Source: Acidobacteriaceae bacterium dw_441 (GTDB lineage Bacteria; Acidobacteriota; Terriglobia; Terriglobales; Acidobacteriaceae). Taken from it: a DNA stretch of 64,000 nucleotides. The translations under genes were made by a program, and so were the position numbers. Each line of letters starts with the position of its first letter. Position 1 is the stretch's first letter. Below, piece after piece: positions 33,236 through 42,293 of the stretch. The notes below the pieces were generated by a model. It was given only the letters and a program-made list of their open reading frames with translations, did no database searches and was not told the DNA's origin. The stretch is taken from positions 372,001 through 436,000 of the forward strand of contig JAAVVA010000004.1 of the NCBI GenBank assembly GCA_018449715.1, given 5' to 3'.

Positions 33236-33856
33236 ATGCCGACCCTTCTTCATATCGATTCCAGCCCGCTGGCCACCTCCATCAGCCGCGAGTTAACCCG
33301 TGAGTTTGTAAAGACCTGGAAGGAAAAGAACCCCGAGGGCGAGGTGATCAACCGCGATCTCGCGGCCTCTTCCCTGAAGCCGATCGACCAGAACTGGATC
33401 GGTTCGGCCTACACCCCCGCAGAGGCCCGCACGCCCGAGCAGGTTGCGACGCTGGTCAGCTCGGACGAGCTGATCTCGGAGCTGGAAAAGGCGAACGAGA
33501 TCGTGATTGGCGTGGCGATGCACAACTTCAGCATCCCTTCGACGCTGAAGCTCTGGATCGATCTGGTGGCCCGCAACGGCAAGACCTTCTCCTACGGCTC
33601 GAACGGGCCGGAGGGTCTGCTGAAGGGCAAGAAGGCGACCCTGGTGATCGCCAGCGGCGGCGTGTACGAGTCGGGAACCCCGGCGGCGGCGTTTGACTTC
33701 GTCGCGCCGTACCTGCGCACTGTCCTGGGCTTCCTCGGAATCACCGAGGTCAACGTCGTGACGGCTGCTGGAACTGCGCAGATCATGATGGGCGCGGTTG
33801 ACCGCGAGATCTTCCTGAAGCCCACGCTCGATAAGGTCCGCGAGCTGGCAGCTTAA
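33236..33856 (+). CDS. azoR: FMN-dependent NADH:quinone oxidoreductase / azoreductase
   Basis: A 206-residue flavodoxin-like protein of the AzoR family, which reduces azo dyes and quinones by two electrons using NADH and FMN. 'LHIDSSPLATSISRELTREFV' is the FMN phosphate loop; 'GVAMHNFSIPSTLKLWIDLVARNGKTFSYG' and 'ASGGVYESG' frame the isoalloxazine site. ATG 33236 follows CAAGGAGATTC. With the divergent TetR gene and a DoxX gene 80 bases downstream, it resembles a quinone or electrophile detoxification unit. Confidence 0.93.
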   Translation: MPTLLHIDSSPLATSISRELTREFVKTWKEKNPEGEVINRDLAASSLKPIDQNWIGSAYTPAEARTPEQVATLVSSDELISELEKANEIVIGVAMHNFSIPSTLKLWIDLVARNGKTFSYGSNGPEGLLKGKKATLVIASGGVYESGTPAAAFDFVAPYLRTVLGFLGITEVNVVTAAGTAQIMMGAVDREIFLKPTLDKVRELAA

Positions 33857-33873
33857 CTCCATCTTTACCAGAG

Positions 33874-33906
33874 GGCTCGGTTTCGTTATGAGCCGAGCCT
33901 TTTTTC
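33874..33906 (+). terminator. Rho-independent terminator after azoR
   Basis: A GGCTCGG stem pairs with CCGAGCC across a 12-base loop, followed by seven T residues. It lies between azoR and the DoxX-like gene, so the second gene may rely on readthrough or its own promoter. Confidence 0.85.
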
Positions 33907-33936
33907 TTAAAGCGAAATCAGAACAAGGAGACGAAG

Positions 33937-34320
33937 ATGAAGATTGCCGTTACGATTGCGCGTGTTCTGCTGGGGCTTCTGTTTACGGTCTTTGGTCTGA
34001 ACGGATTTCTGCACTTTATTCCGCTGCCGCCGCCCCCCGGGCTTGCCGGACAGTACATGGCGGCGCTGTTTATGTCGCACTACCTTGTCGTGGTCTTCCT
34101 GCTGCAACTCGTGGGAGGCGTGCTGGTGCTGGCGAACCGCTTCGTTCCGCTGGGCCTGCTGCTGCTGGGGCCGGTGGTCGTGAATATCCTGCTGTTTCAC
34201 GCCTGCCTTGCTCCCGAGGGATTGCCGCTGGCGCTGGTCTCCACTGTGCTGTGGCTGGTGACCTTCTTCGGCGTGCGTAAGGCCTTTGCGGGAGTCTTTG
34301 TACAGAAGGTGGAAGCGTAA
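33937..34320 (+). CDS. DoxX-like membrane protein (paralogue B)
   Basis: A 127-residue four-helix membrane protein. It starts 'MKIAVTIARVLLGLLFTVFGLNGFLHFIPLPPPPG', closely like the protein at 21736, and goes on with 'LVGGVLVLANRFVPLGLLLLGPVVVNILLFHACLAPEG'. The extra His/Tyr tail of paralogue A is absent. AAGGAG lies before ATG 33937. Next to azoR it may act in quinone redox or stress response at the membrane. Confidence 0.85.
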   Translation: MKIAVTIARVLLGLLFTVFGLNGFLHFIPLPPPPGLAGQYMAALFMSHYLVVVFLLQLVGGVLVLANRFVPLGLLLLGPVVVNILLFHACLAPEGLPLALVSTVLWLVTFFGVRKAFAGVFVQKVEA

Positions 34321-34350
34321 GAACGAGTTTGTATCCCTGAACTAAACCCC

Positions 34351-34388
34351 ATGCCCGCATCCGATTTTTCGGGTGCGGGCATTTTTTA
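34351..34388 (+). terminator. Rho-independent terminator after DoxX B
   Basis: ATGCCCGCA pairs with TGCGGGCAT around a second stem (CCGA with TCGG), followed by six T residues. A strong terminator. Confidence 0.92.
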
Positions 34389-34508
34389 TCGGATGCTGAA
34401 TTTGCTTCGAAGACAGAACTTGCAGCTTATTCGATATAAGATGGTTTCCTTTAGAAGAAAGAGTCTCTTTTTTTCTTTCTATCCATCTTGAGGAGGACCG
34501 CACGACGA

Positions 34509-37500
34509 ATGAGATCGTGGTCGTCTGAATCGCTTTGCAGCAAGTTTTCTGCCCCTTCTATTCTCTGGTTACTGATTGGCATGCTGGTTGTGCCGATGGT
34601 CTACGCAGAGCAGATTGCACCTGTCACCATTGAGCGCAAGCCCGGCCATGAGGACGGACAGGCGCAGATGATCGAGAAAGGCAAGGTTCGCAAGATCACT
34701 CCCCATGCGGTCGCGGCCTGGCGCGCGCGTGGAGGAGATGCCGCGCTGGTGATCGTGCTGCGCCATACAAAAGGCGCGAAGGAGTATCTCCTGCGTTACT
34801 ACGATCTGGATAGCGGACGCAGCCGCAGCCTGGGAGCCAGCCCAATCGCATCGGGGCATCTGGTCGAGACGAAGACGACGGATGAAGGATGGGCCTTTGC
34901 GCTGAGCGGAACCGATTCGTCCGGTCGCGCCGTGGTGATTGTGGGAGACGATCAGGCGATCCCCGGTCATATAGCGGATGCACACGATCCAGACTTCCGA
35001 GGAGACACGTTGGTCTTCGAGCAGGCGGGAGCAACGAAGACCGCAAAGCTGGGCGTGCTGCTCGGTACGGAGCTGCACGCGATCTACGCTCCACCGCAGA
35101 GTGCCCAGACCGCTCCGAAGTATCTGCAGGTCTTTCCAAACGGTACAGCAGCGGTGGAGCTTAACGATGCGACGATCCGAAAGGGAACGTGGAGCACGAA
35201 CGGCAATGCGCTCGAGCTGCATGGCAAAGGGGTGGAGTACTCGGTGCCGGTCAGCGGTCTTGCCGTGGTCAAAGGCGTGCCTGCGGGAGAACGGTTTTCG
35301 GTAAGGCTCACGCAGGAGCTTTCGTCGGTGACGACGCACGAAGGGGACACGGTCAAGGGCGTCTCCATCAGCCCGGTTGTCGAGAACGGAGAGATCCTGA
35401 TTCCTTTGGGCTCTGTCTTTGAAGGCACCGTTGTGCAGGCCGATAGCGTTGGGTGGGGATTCAAGCATGAGACGGCTTCGTTGACGATTGAGTGGAAGAA
35501 GGCGACGCTGTCCGATGGCCGCGTGCTTGAAATGGACGCTCGCGTTTTTTCTGTCGAGAACGCCCAGGAAAAGGTCGATGAGAATGGAAAGATCAAGGGG
35601 ATTCGCTCGACCGGGACTCTTGGCCATTCGGTGGAAAATGGCGTCCTGTCGCTGGGGGGAGTCGATCCGGTCGCTTACATCTTCGCTTCGTCCTCGGGTT
35701 CGGGGATGCTCGGCTTTGCGGAGCCGGAGATTCTGTATCCGGCGGGAACGGAGCTTCTTTTAGAGAACAGGATGCCTCTGGTCACCTCGACGGTCTATCC
35801 TCCTTCGGTCTATCCCCTGGCGAACGACGCGGCGCAGAAGGAAAAGCTGCAGGCGTTTGTAAAGGGGCTTCCTTTCCGCACGCGCACGAAGGGATCGAAC
35901 AAGGTCTCCGATCTTACGAATCTTGTCTTTGTGGGGTCGCCCGAGGCTTTGCGGAGAGCCTTTGCTGCTGCGGGATGGCTTCCGACCGATGATCTGAATG
36001 CGGATTCGACCTTTCGCACGGTGAAGACGATTACGGGCAACCAGACGTATACGCAGGCTCCCATGTCCGTGTTGCTTCTGGATGAAAGACCTCCGCTGTT
36101 TGCTCTGAGCAAGACGACGAATACTTTTGCCTCGCGTCACCATCTGCGAATCTTTCCGACGGAGCAGGCTTACAGTGGGCAGACTGTGATGACGTCCTCA
36201 TCCACACAGGATGTCGGCATTGCGTTTTCAAAGAAGCAGAAGACCTTCATTCATGTGATCGATCAGCATATCGATAATGAACGGTCGAAGGTGGTCAACG
36301 ATCTTATCTTTACCGGCTGCGTTGATAGCCTGGACATGGTGGATCGCCCGTGGGTTCCGCGGGATGCGTACAACTCGACGGGGGATCGTCTGCTGACGGA
36401 TGGCGCGGCAGCGGTGCTGCGGATCAATCGGTGCGAAGATCCTCACGCAGTTACACCGGCCAAGGCGCTTCCGCCACAGCGCTTTGAGCGCATCACACGC
36501 GATACCTCGCTGACGATTCGCAATGATGTTTATCGCGGCAACCTGATCTATCAGGGCATCTCCGGGGGGCTGAAGGCGCACAGCTTTTTGCGAAGCGCAG
36601 GCGAGCTGCCGGAGGACTCCGGAGCGTGGCGCAAGACAGACGCTTCGGGAGCGGAGTACACGGGCTTTGGAGAGAATCCTGGCCTGCATCGTCGCGGAGG
36701 AGAGCCGCCGGAGACAGCGCCCGATGCGGCGGATCTTGCCGAAGTCAAAAAGGCGCAGGAGAGCCACAAATGGGATCCTCCTCGATATGAGCTGGCTTTG
36801 CAGGGCGGCTACATGCACATGCGGGCGGATTATCTTTCAGCGGTGGGAATTCTAGAGATCTCCTCGGACCCGGCGCAGGACTCTCATCTCGCCGTGCTGC
36901 AGGATGAGGTGAATGATGGCTGGGCCGCTGGCGGCTCGGTAACGATCAACAGCTGGAAGCATTTTTCGAATGAGTTTTCCTACTTTCGCCAGCAGGTGAA
37001 GTACAGGCTTGACAGCTTGGATATCACGCTTCCGAGCGATCGTCCTATCGTCGATGACGACGCCAGCCTGGCCTCGATCCCCATTGGCCTGGTGACGCGG
37101 CAGTTTGAGTACAACCTGCTGCTGCATGCGAAGCCGCCGACCTCGCGGTGGAGGCCCTACGCCGCCGTGGGACCGGCGTTTCAGCTGATCGCGCTGAATG
37201 GCGCTCCATTGAAGCATCCGGCGGGAGTGTACACGCTCGGTCTGAAGAACATCGGGTTGTTTCAGGCTGCATATGACTTCGGAAATACTCCGCCGCTTGA
37301 TGGCGGCGGAATTTTCCAGTTCGGATTGCAGTATGGTGCGGGGATCAAGTATCGCGTCTCGCCGAGGATGATGCTGCGGGCCGACTGGCGCGAGACGTGG
37401 AGCAAGAGCCCTGACATCATCGCGGACAGCTATCAGGACTTCGATCCGCCGACCCTGGATGAGACCTATAGCACCGAGGTCGTCAAGGTGAAGCCGGAGC

Positions 37501-37550
37501 AGAAGTTCATCCAGAGCCGGTTTACGATCGGCGTCGCATTTACTTTCTAG
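34509..37550 (+). CDS. Large outer-membrane protein: IPAG-type domain, LssY_C-like domain, beta-barrel
   Basis: A 1013-residue exported protein. A signal sequence ('ILWLLIGMLVVPMVYA') is followed by an N-terminal domain. Residues about 255-357 ('VPAGERFSVRLTQELSSV', 'GDTVKGVSISPVVENGEILIPLGSVFEG') repeat the IPAG domain of the lipoprotein at 7987. Residues about 450-550 ('PFRTRTKGSNKVSDLTNLVFVG', 'AFAAAGWLPTDDLN', 'LLLDERPPLFALSK') match LssY_C. From about 758 come amphipathic strands ending in Phe ('RFTIGVAFTF'), an outer-membrane barrel. ATG 34509 follows GAGGAGG; TTG 34488 is the alternative. Role unknown; a long single-gene unit after a terminator. Confidence 0.75.
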   Translation: MRSWSSESLCSKFSAPSILWLLIGMLVVPMVYAEQIAPVTIERKPGHEDGQAQMIEKGKVRKITPHAVAAWRARGGDAALVIVLRHTKGAKEYLLRYYDLDSGRSRSLGASPIASGHLVETKTTDEGWAFALSGTDSSGRAVVIVGDDQAIPGHIADAHDPDFRGDTLVFEQAGATKTAKLGVLLGTELHAIYAPPQSAQTAPKYLQVFPNGTAAVELNDATIRKGTWSTNGNALELHGKGVEYSVPVSGLAVVKGVPAGERFSVRLTQELSSVTTHEGDTVKGVSISPVVENGEILIPLGSVFEGTVVQADSVGWGFKHETASLTIEWKKATLSDGRVLEMDARVFSVENAQEKVDENGKIKGIRSTGTLGHSVENGVLSLGGVDPVAYIFASSSGSGMLGFAEPEILYPAGTELLLENRMPLVTSTVYPPSVYPLANDAAQKEKLQAFVKGLPFRTRTKGSNKVSDLTNLVFVGSPEALRRAFAAAGWLPTDDLNADSTFRTVKTITGNQTYTQAPMSVLLLDERPPLFALSKTTNTFASRHHLRIFPTEQAYSGQTVMTSSSTQDVGIAFSKKQKTFIHVIDQHIDNERSKVVNDLIFTGCVDSLDMVDRPWVPRDAYNSTGDRLLTDGAAAVLRINRCEDPHAVTPAKALPPQRFERITRDTSLTIRNDVYRGNLIYQGISGGLKAHSFLRSAGELPEDSGAWRKTDASGAEYTGFGENPGLHRRGGEPPETAPDAADLAEVKKAQESHKWDPPRYELALQGGYMHMRADYLSAVGILEISSDPAQDSHLAVLQDEVNDGWAAGGSVTINSWKHFSNEFSYFRQQVKYRLDSLDITLPSDRPIVDDDASLASIPIGLVTRQFEYNLLLHAKPPTSRWRPYAAVGPAFQLIALNGAPLKHPAGVYTLGLKNIGLFQAAYDFGNTPPLDGGGIFQFGLQYGAGIKYRVSPRMMLRADWRETWSKSPDIIADSYQDFDPPTLDETYSTEVVKVKPEQKFIQSRFTIGVAFTF

Positions 37551-37563
37551 ACGCTACGGACGA

Positions 37564-38619
37564 TCAGTCCGCGAGCGAGGGATAGTCGGTGTAGCCCTCT
37601 GCGCCGTGGGAGTAGAAGGTTTCCGGGTTGGGCGGGTTCAGCGCGGCGTTCTTTGCGAAGCGAGCGGGAAGATCAGGGTTCGCGATGAAGAGCTTGCCGA
37701 AGGCGATGGCGTCGGCCTTGCCTTCGTCGAGAAGCTGTTGGCCGCTCTTCTGGTCGAGCTTCTCGTTGGCGACGAAGACTCCGCCGAAGAGCTGCTTCAG
37801 GTGCGGGCCCTGGCTGTCGGGGGCGACGTATTCGCGAGCCGCGATGAAGGCGAGTTTGCGCTTGCCCAACTCGTTGGCGACGTAGCTGAAGGTGGCCGTG
37901 GGGTTGGAGTCGGAGATGCCCTGCGAGTCTCCGCGAGGCGCAAGGTGCATGGCGACGCGACCGGGGCCGAAGACCGAGATGGCCGCATCGGCGGATTCGA
38001 GCATCAGGCGGGCGCGGTTCTCGATGGGGCCGCCGTACTCGTCGGTGCGGTGGTTGGCTCCGTCCTGCAGAAACTGGTCGAGCAGGTAGCCGTTGGCTCC
38101 ATGCAGCTCAACGCCGTCGAAGCCTGCGTTCTGCGCGTTCTGCGCGCCGCGGCGGAAGGCCTCGACGACCTCTTTGACCTCGGGCAGCGTAAGCGCGTGC
38201 GGCGTGACGTAGGGGCGCTGCGGGCGCAGAATCGCCACATTACCGGCGGCGGCGATGGCGCTGGGAGCGACGGGAGTTTTGCCTCCGAGCAGATCGGGGT
38301 GGGAGATGCGGCCTACGTGCCAGATCTGCGCGAAGATGCGTCCGCCCGCCTCGTGCACCGCCTGGGTGATCGGCTTCCACGCTTCAACCTGCTGCTGCGA
38401 CCAGAGGCCGGGGACGTTCTGATAGCCGACGCCGAGCGGATCGATCGGGATGCCTTCGGAGATGATGAGGCCCGCGGTGGAGCGCTGGCGGTAGTACTCC
38501 GCGATGATGGGGGTGGGGATGTGGTCGGGGGTTCCGCGAAGGCGCGTGAGCGGGGCCATGATGATGCGGTTTGGCAGATGAAGGTCGCCTACCTGAATTG
38601 GATCAAAGAGTGAAGGCAT
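37564..38619 (-). CDS. Old Yellow Enzyme family alkene reductase
   Basis: A 351-residue FMN-dependent TIM-barrel enzyme of the NemA/OYE class, which reduces activated C=C bonds or nitro groups with NAD(P)H. 'PLTRLRG' near the start, 'HVGRISHPDLLGG', the active-site His/Asn in 'FDGVELHGANGYLLDQFLQDGANHRTDEYGG' and 'AIAFGKLFIANPDLPARF' near the end are all present. ATG 38619 follows CGGGAGAACC. The 533-residue frame begins upstream in galU antisense and is not real. Possible role in detoxifying electrophiles. Confidence 0.93.
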   Translation of the reverse strand: MPSLFDPIQVGDLHLPNRIIMAPLTRLRGTPDHIPTPIIAEYYRQRSTAGLIISEGIPIDPLGVGYQNVPGLWSQQQVEAWKPITQAVHEAGGRIFAQIWHVGRISHPDLLGGKTPVAPSAIAAAGNVAILRPQRPYVTPHALTLPEVKEVVEAFRRGAQNAQNAGFDGVELHGANGYLLDQFLQDGANHRTDEYGGPIENRARLMLESADAAISVFGPGRVAMHLAPRGDSQGISDSNPTATFSYVANELGKRKLAFIAAREYVAPDSQGPHLKQLFGGVFVANEKLDQKSGQQLLDEGKADAIAFGKLFIANPDLPARFAKNAALNPPNPETFYSHGAEGYTDYPSLAD

Positions 38620-38754
38620 TGGTTCTCCCGTAATGTGTTTCCGTCTAATTTGATGACGATCAAAGTATTGAGGATTCTTTCGGCGGTCCTCGACCCCGCA
38701 GCGGTCATATTTTGCTGAAATTTGGATGTTAGCGGAGGCCTGTTTCGCAAACGC

Positions 38755-38788
38755 AAACAGCGCCGAAGCATGGGCCTCGGCGCTGTTT
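38755..38788. terminator. Rho-independent terminator, galU
   Basis: AAACAGCGCCGA pairs with TCGGCGCTGTTT around a 10-base loop. It stands just after the galU stop on the minus strand and can act in either direction. Confidence 0.9.
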
Positions 38789-38804
38789 GATCGGTGAGGT
38801 TGAA

Positions 38805-39680
38805 TCACAGAGGGAACTGCTTGAGCCAGGCGCGGAAGTCCGGGCCGAGCTTTTCGTTCTTCAGCGCGAACTCGACCGTGGCCTTGAGGAAGCCGAGCTT
38901 GTCTCCGGCGTCGTGGCGCTTGCCCTCGTAGGTGAAGCCGTAGACCTTCTCGTGCTGCAACAGCGCTTTGATACCGTCGGTGAGCTGCAGCTCGCCGCCT
39001 GCGCCGGGCGTGATCGTTTCGAGCATCTCGAAGATGCGTGGCGTGAGGATGTAGCGACCGATGATGGCGTTTTGCGAAGGAGCCTCTTCGGGCTTCGGCT
39101 TCTCCACCATATCCTTCACGGCGAGCAGGCGCGGATTCTTTGCGTCGGGCGCGCAGTCGAGGCAACCGTAGTTCTGAATCGCGGGGCCAGGGACGATCTC
39201 CGAGCCGAGGATGGTGGAACCGGTCTCTTCAAACGCCTCGACCATCTGCTTCATGCAGGGTGTGCTCGCGTCGACGATATCGTCGGGCAGCAGTACGGCG
39301 AAGGGCTCGTTGCCGACCAGTTCCTTCGCCATGAGCACCGCGTGGCCGAGGCCCAGCGGCTCCGACTGGCGCGTGTAGGTGATCTTCGCGAGCTTCGAGA
39401 CGGAGCGCGCCACTTCGAGCAGGGCTGTCTTGTTCTTGGCCGCGAGTGTGGCTTCCAGCTCGAAGGACTTGTCGAAGTGGTCCTCCATCGTGGTTTTGCC
39501 GCGGCCGGTGACGATGATGATCTCGGTGCAGCCGGCGGCAACCGCCTCTTCGACGCCGTACTGGATCAGCGGCTTATCGACGAGGCAGAGCATCTCCTTC
39601 GGAGTGGCTTTGGTGGCGGGAAGAAAACGGGTTCCGAGGCCTGCTGCGGGAAAGACTGCTTTGCGGATCTTCTGCGTCAT
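38805..39680 (-). CDS. galU: UTP-glucose-1-phosphate uridylyltransferase
   Basis: GalU makes UDP-glucose from UTP and glucose 1-phosphate for LPS core, capsule or trehalose. A 291-residue nucleotidyltransferase-fold protein: 'AVFPAAGLGTRFLPATKATPKEML' (NTP loop), 'VDKPLIQYGVEEAVAAG', 'EIIIVTGRGK', 'PLGLGHAVLMAKELVG', 'FAVLLPDDIVD' and 'VEKPKPEEAPS'. The length is normal. The start is put at ATG 39680; an extension to 39728 is possible but has no match in the family. Confidence 0.95.
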   Translation of the reverse strand: MTQKIRKAVFPAAGLGTRFLPATKATPKEMLCLVDKPLIQYGVEEAVAAGCTEIIIVTGRGKTTMEDHFDKSFELEATLAAKNKTALLEVARSVSKLAKITYTRQSEPLGLGHAVLMAKELVGNEPFAVLLPDDIVDASTPCMKQMVEAFEETGSTILGSEIVPGPAIQNYGCLDCAPDAKNPRLLAVKDMVEKPKPEEAPSQNAIIGRYILTPRIFEMLETITPGAGGELQLTDGIKALLQHEKVYGFTYEGKRHDAGDKLGFLKATVEFALKNEKLGPDFRAWLKQFPL

Positions 39681-39828
39681 GAGGGAAATGTTCCTGTCGT
39701 AAGAATTTTGAATGGGCTCGTAAAACATACGAGACGGTTAAAGATTGGACCGTAAAAAAATACCCTATGACGCTTAGTGTTTGAAAGAGTGGGATGGGTT
39801 GCCTGTGGCCTGTGGATAGAGAATGCAA

Positions 39829-39866
39829 TGCGCAGCAGCTCTTTCTCTGCAAAGAACTGCTGCGCA
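39829..39866. terminator. Hairpin after the DUF885 gene
   Basis: TGCGCAGCAG pairs with CTGCTGCGCA around an inner TCTTT with AAAGA stem. It lies 12 bases past the DUF885 stop on the minus strand. There is no clear T tract, so the terminator call is moderate. Confidence 0.5.
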
Positions 39867-39878
39867 AGTGGAAGAAAA

Positions 39879-41666
39879 CTACAGCACTGGCGAATCGTCG
39901 TGCAGCATCGCCTTGCGAATGACCTTGACCGGGGCGAATCCCTGACGCATGAAATTGTCGTGAAAATTTTTCAGGCTGAAGGAGGCTCCCTGTTTTTTCT
40001 TCAGGTCCTCGCGCAGTTTCATGATTTCGAGCTTGCCCAGCGTGTAGTAGAGGTACGTCGCATCGGCGGTGCCGCGCTTGGTTTCGACGAGGCCGACGGA
40101 GCGCGACTGGTAGCCCTCTTTTACGAAGAAGTCGACGGACTGGTCCATCGTCCACTTGCCTCCGGGCTCGCCGATGCCGGTGTGCAGCTTGATGGAGTTG
40201 ACGAAGCGAGCGTCGCGCAGAAGAGCGTCCTGCAGCTGGCCCAGCCGGATGAGCTTCGCCTCGCGCGTCTGCTCGGGCGTGGCGTTTGCAGTGGCGGCGG
40301 CGTAACCTTCGTCGAGCATCATCTGCTCGGTGTAGTGCGCCCAGCCTTCGATGTTCGAGTTGGCCCCGATGACCTGCCGGATCTTCGACGGAAACTCATG
40401 CTGCCAGAGGAACTGCACGTAGTGGCCGGGGTAGGCCTCGTGCACGCTGGTCGAGATGATGGTGCCGACGTTGAAGCTGGCCATGTGCTCGGCGACGTGC
40501 GGGGCGGTCCAGTCCTTCTCGGGCAGCGTGACGTTGAAATACGCCTTGGTGGAGCGCGTCTCGAACGGCCCCGGCGGGTCCATCGAAGCGAAGGTCGTGG
40601 CACGCATGAAGGGCGGCGTCTCTTCGAGCGTGGGCTGCACGTCGCTGGGGATGGTGATGATATTGTGTGCGCGGATGAAGGCGATCAGTTCGTCGAAGGT
40701 GCTGTGGAAGGAGTCGAGCAGCTTGTCGGGCGCGGGGTGAATCGTCGCCAGCTCGGCGAGCACTTCCTGCGGGGTCTTCGAGGGATCGACCTCTTTGGCG
40801 ATGCGGGCGAACTCGGCCTGGTTGCGGTGCAGGTCGTCGAAGGCGATCTGTAGCAGGCGGTCGAGCGGAAGGTCCACCATCTCATCGTAGGAGAGCTTCT
40901 TGGCGAAGACCTCAGGCCCGAGGCGGTAGTCGCCGTTCGAGCGCGGCAGAAGGTCGGTCTTCATCCACGCGCCGTAGTCCTTCAGTGCTTGGATGACGGC
41001 GGCGTTGGCCTGCGCGAAGTCGGCTTTGGCCTTCGCGTCGTCGGCCTCGGTGAAGGCGGCGGGAACGTCCTTCTCGAAGAAGCTGACGAGGCCGTCGATC
41101 TGCTCGAGCGCAATCTCGGTGAAGATGCGCGGAGGGTTCCTGAGGTTTTTGCGAGCCTCGGCGAAGACTTGCGGAATCTGCCGCTCGCGCTCGACGACGG
41201 CGCGAAGGCGCGTGTTGGGAGGGGCGAAGGGGCGCTCCATCAGCATGAAGATAGAGTTGGTCACGCCGCTGGAGTAGTTGTCGGGATTCTTCTCCCAGTT
41301 GCGGATGACCTCGAGCGAAAGAAGCTGCGAGCGGATGCTGTTCAGCAGGATCGCGTGATCGGCGGCAACGGGAGCGTCGAGCGCCGTGGGGTCGATCTCG
41401 GCGATCTTCTTTTCGTAGCTGCGCAGCGCCTCGACCTGCTTCTGGATGGTGACGGCGGAGTAGTCTTCGAGCTGCGTATCGTACTGGTGCAGCCCCGACT
41501 GCGTTCCATAGGTGGGCGAGAAGTGGAACAGCACCTCGGAGAAGTACCTGTCGGTCAGGTAAGTGAAGGTCTGGGGCGCTCCGTCAGCGGAGACTCTCTG
41601 GGCAGGTGCGGCGGGCGTGAGCATGAGGAATCCAAGCAGTACGGTGATAAGGTGTCGAGTCGGCAT
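39879..41666 (-). CDS. DUF885 family exported metalloprotein
   Basis: A 595-residue protein with a Sec signal ('LITVLLGFLMLTPAAPA'). DUF885 is a zinc carboxypeptidase-like family; the HExxxxH motif is 'STSVHEAYPGHYVQFLW' with H409, E410 and H415. 'AHYTEQMMLDEGYA' probably gives the third ligand (Glu). The N-terminal 'SEVLFHFSPTYGTQSGLHQYD' and the end 'YLYYTLGKLEIMKLREDLKKK' are family signatures. It should act in the periplasm on peptides. It stands alone between the cupin and galU genes in the same direction. Confidence 0.88.
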   Translation of the reverse strand: MPTRHLITVLLGFLMLTPAAPAQRVSADGAPQTFTYLTDRYFSEVLFHFSPTYGTQSGLHQYDTQLEDYSAVTIQKQVEALRSYEKKIAEIDPTALDAPVAADHAILLNSIRSQLLSLEVIRNWEKNPDNYSSGVTNSIFMLMERPFAPPNTRLRAVVERERQIPQVFAEARKNLRNPPRIFTEIALEQIDGLVSFFEKDVPAAFTEADDAKAKADFAQANAAVIQALKDYGAWMKTDLLPRSNGDYRLGPEVFAKKLSYDEMVDLPLDRLLQIAFDDLHRNQAEFARIAKEVDPSKTPQEVLAELATIHPAPDKLLDSFHSTFDELIAFIRAHNIITIPSDVQPTLEETPPFMRATTFASMDPPGPFETRSTKAYFNVTLPEKDWTAPHVAEHMASFNVGTIISTSVHEAYPGHYVQFLWQHEFPSKIRQVIGANSNIEGWAHYTEQMMLDEGYAAATANATPEQTREAKLIRLGQLQDALLRDARFVNSIKLHTGIGEPGGKWTMDQSVDFFVKEGYQSRSVGLVETKRGTADATYLYYTLGKLEIMKLREDLKKKQGASFSLKNFHDNFMRQGFAPVKVIRKAMLHDDSPVL

Positions 41667-41733
41667 ACGGTCTCTGCAAGCAGTGTAAAGCCGCTTTGCG
41701 TCTGCCTGCTCATGAAGACGTTTTGTTCCTGCT

Positions 41734-42159
41734 TCAACTGTAGAGAAGAGGCTCGATGCCGTAGCGGTTCATGATCTCGCTGATGGCGGCGATGTCCGGC
41801 TCGCTCTGGCTGTAGGGCGCGACGAGATCGCGGTAGTACTCCGGCCCGACGACGCCCGGCGTCTGCAGGCAGATGAAACGCGCCACCTCGTGGTGCAGGT
41901 TGGCATAGAAGTGAGGAGTCCCCTTTGGGATCAGGAGGCTCTCGCCCGGGTGGAGGAGAACGATCTCACCGTTCAGCGTCCAGGTGCTGACGCCGTTCAT
42001 TCCCAGCACCCACTCGTCGTAGCTGCGATGCGTGTGCGGCACGACGACGCTGAAGCCGGAGGGGATCGTCATCTCGAGCATATCCAGAGCGTCGCCTGTC
42101 TCGTGGCGGGTCATGAAAAAAGTGACGCTTATCTCGCCAACGCGAATTGTCCTGTGCAT
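41734..42159 (-). CDS. Cupin domain protein
   Basis: A 141-residue single-domain cupin. Motif 1 is 'VVPHTHRSYDEWVLGMNG' with two His and the Glu of the metal site, and motif 2 is 'PGESLLIPKGTPHFYAN' with the last His. Such small cupins bind metals for dioxygenase or isomerase reactions, or serve as sugar-binding regulators. ATG 42159 follows GGGAGGAATCAC. The frame opens 60 bases further upstream without a better start. It sits 67 bases from the DUF885 gene. Confidence 0.85.
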   Translation of the reverse strand: MHRTIRVGEISVTFFMTRHETGDALDMLEMTIPSGFSVVVPHTHRSYDEWVLGMNGVSTWTLNGEIVLLHPGESLLIPKGTPHFYANLHHEVARFICLQTPGVVGPEYYRDLVAPYSQSEPDIAAISEIMNRYGIEPLLYS

Positions 42160-42293
42160 GTGATTCCTCCCTTCGCGTTGAAGGCGATCATATGCGCCCA
42201 GGTTGGTAAGACGAAGCAAAAAAATGCATAGTTAGCCTCCGAACCGCGTTTTTTTCCGCGAGTTCAGGAGATTACCAGTGAAATCAGCGACTT

